Source: Trichobilharzia regenti (lineage: Eukaryota; Platyhelminthes; Trematoda; Strigeidida; Schistosomatidae). Taken from it: DNA of 64,000 nt. The stretch spans positions 20,637,379-20,701,378 of the forward strand of contig OX235263.1 of NCBI GenBank assembly GCA_944472135.2, in the 5' to 3' direction. Below, one piece after another: positions 57,183-64,000 of this stretch. Both the position numbers and the translations under genes were made by a program. How positions within the stretch are numbered: position 1 is the first letter of the stretch; every line of letters starts with the position of its first letter. Under the pieces are notes generated by a model. That model saw nothing but the letters and a program-made list of their open reading frames with translations, had not been told where the DNA came from and did not search any database.

Positions 57183-57307
57183 ATTATCCGGGTTGGTTAT
57201 GAGTGGAACATAGGGCTTCGACAGTATATCTCCATTTTCTCCTATTCTGTGTAGTCTCCTATATCGGTCCCTACAATTGTGCATAAGCTTTCATTCACTC
57301 CTCCCAC
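57183..57307 (-). mobile_element. RTE-A 3' end, left part
   Basis: Complement of the RTE-A tail (GAGTGGAACATAGGGCTTCG), interrupted by a solo LTR. Continues at 57644. Confidence 0.55.
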
Positions 57308-57643
57308 TATGGTGAGAGCTGACTGCTAGCCAAAGTTGTAGACAGTAATTTACGTCAATGTTTACGTTCCCAATACTGGTCGTGAGAAAAATAAGAACAA
57401 AGACTGATTCAAAAACCAATCACAGCAGACTTTGCGTAGGTGGACACAATTTGCAGATAGATAATCTGAACTTCAATAAACAGCCACAAAGAGGTGAAAG
57501 ATTAACGTTCAGCGAGAAACCACCGATAAGCAGTGTGTTTGTTTGCTTGAATAAGCTATAATAATGTACATGAATATCTATAAATATGTGTTGATTTCCG
57601 TAATAAACGATCTGTTGCCTGGGCCTTGTCTTCTATCTTTGCA
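57308..57643 (+). mobile_element. Solo LTR (family L), older copy
   Basis: Starts TATGGTGAGAGC where the other copies have TGTGGTGAGAGC. Contains AATAAACGATCTGTTGCC near the end as polyA signal, and ends CTTTGCA. No clear target duplication; more diverged than the other two copies. Confidence 0.6.
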
Positions 57644-57730
57644 ATATGATATCCTTCATGCCATCTTTCGATACACAACCAACTCATCATTTCCCACTCA
57701 TTCTGTCGAAGCTTGTAGGATTCAGTAGTT
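57644..57730 (-). mobile_element. RTE-A 3' end, right part
   Basis: ATATCCTTCATGCCATC and CATTTCCCACTCATTCTGTC fit the RTE-A region CTCCTCCAAG to CGCTTCCCATTCAGTC, continuing 57183-57307. Confidence 0.4.
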
Positions 57731-57734
57731 TGAG

Positions 57735-58190
57735 AAACGTAGATTTCTAGCTTATAGTATATGTGCTGTCACATAGCCACTCTTCGTTTGATGGCAATAT
57801 TTGTCTTTCAGATGACTAATCGTTTCCAACGTAAACAACTCAAAACACATTATGCCGACAAATAACTAAGGAGTTTTTAGCTTCAAAAAGCTTTACAGTG
57901 ACACTGAAACACAAAAAATGTGATATCAGTTTATTTATATAGCAGTAGTGTGCAGTAGTATGCATATGGATGACTAAGTTTACAATGCTAATCACATGCT
58001 TTAAGTGTGCTCCATCCGATTAACTGTAAAGGCAGTTATACACAAATAAAATACGATCTATTACGTTTGATTCTTTTCAGTGTGGATTTAGTCATATGAA
58101 AGCATTCCATCAATTCTAGCAATATCTGATACATACAAAAGTCTATGCACCACACAGATTTTAGATAAATGATGCCTAAAAATTGTTAAT
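57735..58190. other. Intron sequence, nothing recognised
   Basis: No supported feature. Confidence 0.4.
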
Positions 58191-58192
58191 TT

Positions 58193-58420
58193 TCACCTCA
58201 AATAAATTAAAGCCTTATAAAATAGGTAATGATACGGTATGAAATCTGTCTGACTATTGACGTGTCCATCTGGTAAAAGCTGTGCCATCCTGTGAATATC
58301 ATCATGCTTGTACGTGCTGCCGCAAGTCACCAGATCATTGAAGGCATACAAATCTGTGGACAATTCTCTGTTCTCATTCATTTCAATGATAGCTGAGACA
58401 AGTTCCTTTTTTGTTATCAA
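58193..58420 (-). other. Orphan open frame, minus strand
   Basis: 75 codons with mixed protein-like composition (for example TCGSTYKHDDIHRMAQLLPD) ending in TGA at 58193. No recognised family. It abuts an SM-alpha fragment. It could be an exon fragment of another gene, a retroelement piece or chance; no supported splice structure. Confidence 0.25.
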
Positions 58421-58424
58421 GTGG

Positions 58425-58500
58425 TGGTTTGCAGGGATTTGATTGACTTCAGTATTTCATCATGAAATGACTGATAACATTCGATAGCGGTTGCCTCATT
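58425..58500 (-). mobile_element. SM-alpha-like end fragment
   Basis: GGGATTTGATTGACTTCAG and TTTCATCATGAAATGACTG, then it is cut off by RTE-A sequence. Confidence 0.45.
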
Positions 58501-58925
58501 ATTGTTTACAGTTGTCTGTGGAAGTCTCCCTTCTCCCATCAGTCTGCAGACTTTCATCGGCATTTGCCAATTTTGCTCCATTCTGAAGATCAGGTGACCA
58601 GAAAAGATGAGCAAAAAGCAACTTTGGTAAAAAAAAAATGAACATACCATGAACCTCTTGACCAGTAGATATGCAAAAGGAAATGGAGATGGATAAGAGA
58701 TGCGCATTGAGGACACCGATAAGCAATATCATGCACCCAAATAGGAGGCGACAAGCATGAAAGGCGTTAGAGGTTGACATGGAGGAGACTGTGTCGGAAG
58801 GAATTTTAAGCGCTTGAGAGATCTTAGAGACGGATAAAAATGACGACGGCAGAAAACAGACTGAAGTGGTGATATGCTACTTAATCCCTACTTCCTACTA
58901 GGCACCGAAGGGATTAGTAATAATC
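58500..58925 (+). pseudogene. RTE-A 3' fragment, diverged
   Basis: Plus strand: ATGGAGATGGATAAGAG (usual WRWIG-like region), GACATGGAGGAGACTGTG, and the 3' end CCTACTTCCTACTAGGCACC, GAAGGGATTAGTAATAATC. Confidence 0.55.
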
Positions 58926-58934
58926 AGTAAGAGG

Positions 58935-59262
58935 CCCGAGTAGTTGAATGATGAGAGGCTAACCAAGCTACATCGACTACAGTGGCTAAGACATTTGTTA
59001 CGCATCGTTAAACATCGTTTCACCCGATGGGCAATGCAGTCTGACATAGCATTGGGTTGGAAAAAAGCTAGTGACGGCCAAATCCAATCATGTAATCAGT
59101 CCATGAGGTTTTAAGCAGTTAGTCTGAGTCAGCCACATAAGGAGGTGCAGAATTCCTGGTTCCTGGGATGCCAAGAACCAATGACTGAAGACAATTGATA
59201 ATATGACTCAAAATGGTTCTCACTCGAACTGGTGCATCTGTGTGCAATGGTCTACGCTGGAA
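58935..59262 (+). pseudogene. RTE-B 3' fragment
   Basis: AACCAAGCTACATCGACTAC, GTGGCTAAGACATTTG (the RLRWLGHVLR region) and then the C-terminal tail to GTGCATCTGTGTGCAATGG. Stops throughout. Confidence 0.55.
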
Positions 59263-59269
59263 CCAGTCA

Positions 59270-59445
59270 GTTTTTACATAAGCGGTAAAAAAACAACCGA
59301 AAAAGAGGAAAGGCTCAGCGTGAAGTTAAGAACCCTGCTCCGTAATGAAAACAACACCACCACTTCTAAGACTTCAAAGCTCAAAGTTTGCATCCATATA
59401 CTTTACTCGGGACGTAAGAGATGCAAAGTACACTGAATAAATAAA
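59270..59445 (+). mobile_element. SINE-B, 5'-truncated
   Basis: ACATAAGCGGTAAAAAAAC, GAGGAAAGGCTCAGCG, ACTTCAAAGCTCAAAG, then a diverged tail and AATAAATAAAG. It directly follows the RTE-B end. Confidence 0.5.
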
Positions 59446-59449
59446 GAAG

Positions 59450-60145
59450 TAACGTCAGAGGCTTCATGCAGGATTCGCAATGACGCTAGAATTCGGATGG
59501 CATACAAACCAACCAACCAACCAATTCACTCAGAGATAAACTTTGTCGGCTTTAGGACCCAATAGATCCGATTAAGAAAAATAATATAATTCACCAATTA
59601 CCGTATAACGATCGTGAGGTCAGTTACATAGGTCAGTCAAACTAGTAGGTCTTGGTCTACTAGATTACTGGAAAATAACAATTTAGCCAGACCTAGAATG
59701 ATTGACCCTGCTAAGTTAAATAATTTAGAAAAAAACTCAGTCATTGCAATAAAAATAACTTGGATATAATCATAGAACGGCAGGGTGGCACAGGGTAAAG
59801 GTATTAAAAATAGTTAAGTTAGATGGAGAGAGAGAGAGAGAAAGGGAGATTATTCATTGAATCTTTGTTTATCGACTTAACACCACAGCGCACGTGCAGT
59901 CAAAATGATGCAACACCCACACCTGAGATATGGAAAGTGGCAACAAGCCAAAAAAGGGAAGTTGGAGAGACAGGAATAGGGAAAATATTTATGAGATAAA
60001 TTAGGAAGCCTTGTGATTAAAATTGATATGATTATGAGTAGTAATAATTTATGTATGCTCGAAACCTTGTCACCCAGTTGTTAATACTGCATCACTAAGC
60101 GTGATATTAAAAAAAACTGATCTAATATGGAAGCACACTGTGTTT
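59450..60145. other. Intron sequence with (AG) microsatellite
   Basis: AG repeat at 59825-59843. Nothing else recognised. Confidence 0.45.
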
Positions 60146-60149
60146 AGTC

Positions 60150-61390
60150 TCTATTTTGAATCTAGATATCGTTACATTCATCCTCGTATTTTATTCCTTT
60201 TCAAATATAAACCAGTCATGGTGTTTTGTCTATAGGATAATACGATAGTGGGTATAAATTGTGCAATTATGTAGCCTCAAAGAATTACTTCTTAAATGCA
60301 CAATGAATGTTCACTTTGTCTTTAATAATTCATACTACCGACAAGTAGACTTCTTTCTCGCAAAACTTGAAAACTGGAAATTGGAAGATATCATCAAGGA
60401 GTTTGATATGTATTACCGATATGTCGATGATACATTTATCTTAGCTGATGGGAATATTAACATAGACAAATTGTTGCTGAAATTCAACAGCATCCGCCCT
60501 GCGCTTACCTTTACTTGTGAAGAGGAGCAGGAGAATAAACTGCATTTTCTGGATTTCTTGCTAATTAGGAGAGAAGATGCGTCACTGGGGAGAAGCGTGT
60601 ATAGAAAAAGCACATTCACAGGGCAATACACACATTTCCTTACTTACGTGCCTATTAAATATAAAAGGAATGCTGTAAAATGTCTCGCAAGCAGAGCAAG
60701 AAAGATATGTACGGATGATTTCTTACAAAAAGGAATTTGAATATATTCACGATTCCTTGACGGAGATGGGCTATCCGAGTAGTTTCATAAAGAAACATAT
60801 GAAAGCACCAGAGAAAAAAAACCCGAGACTCTGACTGCACGTAAGAAACCTCTATTTATTAAGTTACAACTTAATGGTGACTTATCTAGTGAGATTCTAT
60901 TCCAAAAACTTTCAAGGAGTATTTGAAGAACATTTTACGCAGCACACACGGATGTTTGTCATTCTCTAGCCGACGAATGATTGGGACGCAAACGAAGGAT
61001 AAACTAGATAGTTTTGCCACATCTACGTGCATTTATCAATTCAACTGCACCTACGGTGACAGTTATTTTGGGTGTACTACTAGACAGCTTAGCCAATGTG
61101 TCACTTTTGAACATCTACCAGCGTGGTTTGGTAAAGGACAGACAAAAAACAATCCGTAGCTCAATTTCGTGACATTTAGTTGATCATGTGGTCATGTAGT
61201 CGAGAAAACGAAGGCCTTCAAAGTAATTCATAGTATCCTACCGAATCTTTCCAATAGACTTTGTATTCGTCTACTGTACACACAGACAGCTGAGGCGATA
61301 GGCATTCGAACTATTAAACCTAAACTATACATTCAATAGAAGAAGTTTGTACAGCCATTATCCCTCCCTTGTTGGCCTATGAATACATAA
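60150..61390 (+). pseudogene. Penelope-like element (lineage 3)
   Basis: Plus strand: RT segment with EFDMYYRYVDDTFILADGNI (intact YVDD), NKLHFLDFLLIRREDASLGR and VYRKSTFTGQYTHFLTYVP, 60261-60740. The linker continues in another frame (NGYP-type GYPSSFIKKHMKAPEKK). A GIY-YIG domain with CIYQFNCTYGDSYFGCTTRQ, 60923-61159, follows; YIG reads YFG. A 3' UTR leads toward exon 4. At least two frameshifts, and the N-terminal RT is missing. Confidence 0.85.
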
Positions 61391-61559
61391 CCAACTAATG
61401 ACTTCTACACCACCCCTTGTTTATATTTTCAACCCTTTTCTTATCATCCCTTAATCTTATCACATTTTCATTACAAACGTGTTTCGCTTCCTCCCCTTAC
61501 AATTTAACATTACGTAATCGGTTCATTTGTTTTTATTTCTTTGTCTTTTTATTTTACAG

Positions 61560-62045
61560 ATCCAGTTACTTAGATGGAAGATTATCTTATGATAATACTA
61601 CTACTACTAATAATAATAATAATAACAATCCTTTCATTCCAAAGGAAAATGATTTCAACAATATAATATCATCAACTGAATCACTTGATCAAGAAATTTT
61701 AGATTTATGCCCAAATGATTCATTTTCACAGTTAAATGAACCTACTGATCCACTTAATATGAACAATCATCAACGTATACAGGGTATAAATCAAATGGTC
61801 AATGGAGGAAGTATTATGCAAAGAGTTCATAAACTACCTAAACATATTGAAGATGATAAAGAAAAAGATTATGAAAGTACTTCAAGTTCAAAAACTGAAA
61901 TTAGTACATCAAGTGCTGATAATAATCCTAATCATAATGATATGAATATACAGTCGAAATCTAGTGAATTCGATCATATGCCACTGGAATACGCTCTACC
62001 TACTCAGAATGAGTTTAATATGAATAACTCAAACGAGACAGAAAA
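61560..62045 (+). CDS. Host gene exon 4
   Basis: A pyrimidine-rich acceptor (TTTTTATTTTACAG) ends at 61559 and donor GAAAA/GTGAGT begins at 62046. The exon is 486 bp, phase 2 in and phase 2 out, and the phase in agrees with exon 3. The junction codon is AAA (Lys). The product starts SSYLDGRLSYDNTTTT, followed by a poly-Asn run, then an acidic segment ESLDQEILDLCPNDSFSQL and a Ser/Thr/Lys-rich region. The Asn codons are mostly AAT/AAC in a near-microsatellite, so length polymorphism is likely. No domain recognised. It sits just downstream of a Penelope-like copy (60150-61390). Confidence 0.8.
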
Positions 62046-62103
62046 GTGAGTAGGAGATACTGTGGTCAGTATTTTCGAATTTTCTTTTGACTAATTTTGT
62101 TAG

Positions 62104-62176
62104 CGTCAAATACCCATTCTCCTCCGGTATGTTGGATTCTATTCCTAGGGCATCATCATCAAAACCTCTGTACTAG
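62104..62176 (+). CDS. Probable last coding exon with stop
   Basis: Exon 4 leaves two bases of a codon. A strong acceptor (pyrimidine tract then TTTTGTTAG) ends at 62103, and the first base C completes AAC (Asn). The frame then reads VKYPFSSGMLDSIPRASSSK and PLY, followed by TAG at 62174-62176. The intron from exon 4 would be only 58 bp. A second acceptor, CTATTCCTAG ending at 62148, is in the same frame and would give a shorter version. The composition resembles the other exons. The stop is immediately followed by a solo LTR at 62177 whose target duplication CTAG includes the TAG. Because the duplication is identical on both sides, the stop predates the insertion unless it mutated afterwards. 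Short, so moderate confidence only. Confidence 0.48.
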
Positions 62177-62528
62177 TGTAACAACAGAAGACAAGGGATG
62201 GCAACAGATCGTTTTATTACGAAAATCAACACGTATTTATATATATTTTATGTGCATTAATAAGGCTTATGCAAGCAGAAAAAGGCAGTCTTCTGATTGG
62301 TTGTTTCTCGGAAGTTAAGCAGACAAACACAGTCTTATGATTGGTTGTTTTCGATATTTCTCGGAAAGTAGAGCCATCTATCTGCGAATCATATTTGTCC
62401 ACATTTAAGTTTGCTGTGATTGGTTGTTGAAACAGCCTTGTTCATATTTTCTCACGGCCCATATTAGTGACCTAGACATTAACGTAGATTAGTGTCAACC
62501 AATCGGCTAGCAGCCTGCTCTCACCACA
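62177..62528 (-). mobile_element. Solo LTR (family L) at the probable stop codon
   Basis: About 352 bp, TGTAACAACAG to CTCTCACCACA, with CTAG on both sides (62173-62176 and 62529-62532; a 5-bp ACTAG also fits). Longer than the 28495 copy because of an internal near-duplication: GATTGGTTGTTT, TTCTCGGAA and CAGACAAACACAGTC blocks appear twice at 62280-62370. Antisense to the host gene. The left duplication contains the TAG of the predicted last exon. Confidence 0.78.
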
Positions 62529-62534
62529 CTAGGA

Positions 62535-62880
62535 GCAGATATATCAGGATATTCTGAGAATCCTGGTCAAATTAAATTATGGAAATGGGAGGCTGAAAAA
62601 AGTTTTAAGAATAACTGATACATACTACACAAGGGAAGGGGATATTATTATTATTATTGAAGCACGAAACTGGTAGATTATTGACACTAAAAGATGCATC
62701 ACAAAAGATCTCAGTTTCATTGAGGGCTGGAATACTGACCATTTGCTCACACTCAAGCATGTGGTTATCTTAATAGGCTACCTCTTCAGCCTTCGACTTG
62801 GAGTATAATACAAAAAAACAGGGAAACAGTGTCGGGTGCTGTGTTCCTATGCTTTCTAGTGATCAAATCACTTTCATGCG
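62535..62880. other. Sequence after the LTR; possible 3' UTR
   Basis: If 62104-62176 is terminal, this is 3' UTR. Two overlapping frames stay open for about 28 and 44 codons just after the LTR, before an ATT repeat at 62645. No AATAAA until 63176. Confidence 0.35.
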
Positions 62881-63245
62881 CCATTAGACCATATAGGATC
62901 CTATAACCCGCTTACACCAAACCTATCAACTCATGGTTTCCTGGCATCCTTAGGTGGACCAGTATGTCCCCCAGTGCGGTTGTTAGCACCAAACGTTCAC
63001 ATACACTTTAGTGAGAAACACCTCCACATTGTAAAGGCAGTGAACAGGAATTACCTGGCAAAGGCTATAAACGTATAGCCACCCACAGTCACACCAGAAC
63101 GCTTATATAAGCCAGTAGACAATATTTCTGTGTTTAAAACGACAGGTGCCCGACCCAGGTTACTTGATGGGTACTGAATAAAGTGCGTCCTAGATTCCGC
63201 TGCTAGCCACCATCAACCAAGTAACATTCACAACTTTCCCAAGAA
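62880..63245. repeat. Unclassified GC-richer segment
   Basis: More GC than the surroundings, with GAACGCTTATATAAGCCAG (TATA-like) about 70 bp before GAATAAAGTGCG (polyA-like). That layout would fit an LTR in plus orientation, but termini and a second copy were not found. Confidence 0.3.
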
Positions 63246-63249
63246 GAAT

Positions 63250-63890
63250 TAGTTATACAAAAACTCGCTTTTATTACTCACTTGATCCTACTGGTTTTAG
63301 ATAATTCTCAGACCTTCAAATAGATTTTTTGATCATTCGCAGTAGTTGTTGTCAGCGCCACTCGACAAGGAAGAATGTGTACGTCTCAGATTAGCCAGTA
63401 TTCATGCCAACCTGTCAACCATTGACAGTAAATAGAACTAATGAATCAGTTACACTGTATATTTGTTTATTTTGAATAAATATTCCTTTTGACCTAAAGT
63501 TAGTGTATTGGCACGTGGATTAATTATATATTTTTGAAAATAATGAAAAGTAACTGAACCACTGCAGATCATTCTACGTTGAAGATTTTCGTAAATGTTT
63601 AACATCACTTTAAGTGACATTTTAAGCATGACCATCAACTAGACACCTGTTTCGTTCTAACTTATGACTCTTCAATAGTGCACATCCATGAACTCGTCGA
63701 GGATCGAATCTAAGATATTGAGGTTGAGAGGAAAGTCCGTTCAGAAGCTCTGTCAACCTCCGACATATGCAGCGACCACCAGCCAATGTTATTTGCGACT
63801 GTTTGTTGTCACACACTACTTAGTGAACTTCGCTGCTCAAAACGTCCTATTAAAATATCATCTTGTAGTCCGTCACTTGTTAACATTAAA
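63250..63890. other. AT-rich sequence, nothing recognised
   Basis: Short open frames only. Confidence 0.4.
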
Positions 63891-63894
63891 TTAA

Positions 63895-64000
63895 CTTTCA
63901 GCTTTTGATTCACAGAGATCTGATTGACTTCAGGTTTGATCTTATACTGAATTCAGTTAGAAATCAACTGAATGTTTCGTTCTACATTTGGAACTCTTCA
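63895..64000 (-). mobile_element. SM-alpha-like SINE, cut by window end
   Basis: GATCTGATTGACTTCAGG, ATTCAGTTAGAAATCAACTG and the hammerhead complement GTTTCGTTCTACATTTGG, AACTCTTCA at the edge. The minus strand reads TGAAGAGTTCC, consistent with a CUGANGA box if the next base (outside) is right. Confidence 0.55.

Noticed and set aside
62880..63245. Another solo LTR
   Set aside because: TATA-like and polyA-like motifs are suggestive, but no inverted TG/CA ends, target duplication or second copy could be found.
1..64000. Bacterial operons, CRISPR arrays, phage or viral genomes
   Set aside because: No regular spaced repeats, no dense co-directional ORFs, no ribosome binding site pattern. All long coding signals are retroelement or exon sequence of a flatworm type.

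Overview
The window is eukaryotic, AT-rich, intron-dominated DNA. It almost certainly comes from a Schistosoma blood fluke: it carries SM-alpha-type hammerhead SINE relics, RTE/SR2-like, CR1/SR1-like and Penelope-like retroelements, and AT-rich exons coding for Asn/Ser-rich protein in GT-AG introns. The species is not decided from sequence. There are no bacterial genes, operons, CRISPR arrays or viral genomes.

One host gene can be supported, on the plus strand and spanning the whole window. Its exons are 232-888, 38818-39183 (or from 38827), 49177-49819, 61560-62045 and a probable stop-containing exon 62104-62176. The splice phases of exons 2-3-4-5 fit each other exactly (1, 2, 2). Exon 1 ends in phase 0 but exon 2 needs phase 1, so at least one exon is missing from the 38 kb first intron; 35508-35637 is a weak candidate with the right phases. 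The product is a low-complexity Asn/Ser/His/Tyr-rich protein with no domain I recognise. The true 5' end lies outside the window or is not visible.

The rest is intron filled with layered transposable elements. (1) Two RTE-clade non-LTR families, called here RTE-A and RTE-B. (2) CR1-like elements, the best copy at 36225-38760. (3) Penelope-like elements with GIY-YIG endonuclease, in at least three divergent lineages. (4) Three solo LTRs of one family. (5) Two tRNA-headed SINE families, SINE-A and SINE-B, sharing a head but with tails matching the CR1 and RTE-A 3' ends respectively. (6) SM-alpha-like elements with hammerhead relics, often as head-to-head inverted pairs. All reverse transcriptase genes seen are broken.

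I found no new enzymatic system. The most notable structures are: a near-perfect 492-bp-arm palindrome inserted in a SINE with an 11-bp target duplication (2187-3331); a textbook twin-primed (5'-inverted) RTE-A insertion with 14-bp target duplication (25202-26378); an internally deleted RTE-A with 14-bp duplication (32547-33249); the SINE/LINE tail pairs; and a solo LTR whose target duplication contains the probable stop codon of the host gene (62173-62532). Family names A/B are mine. All comparisons were made by eye within this window.
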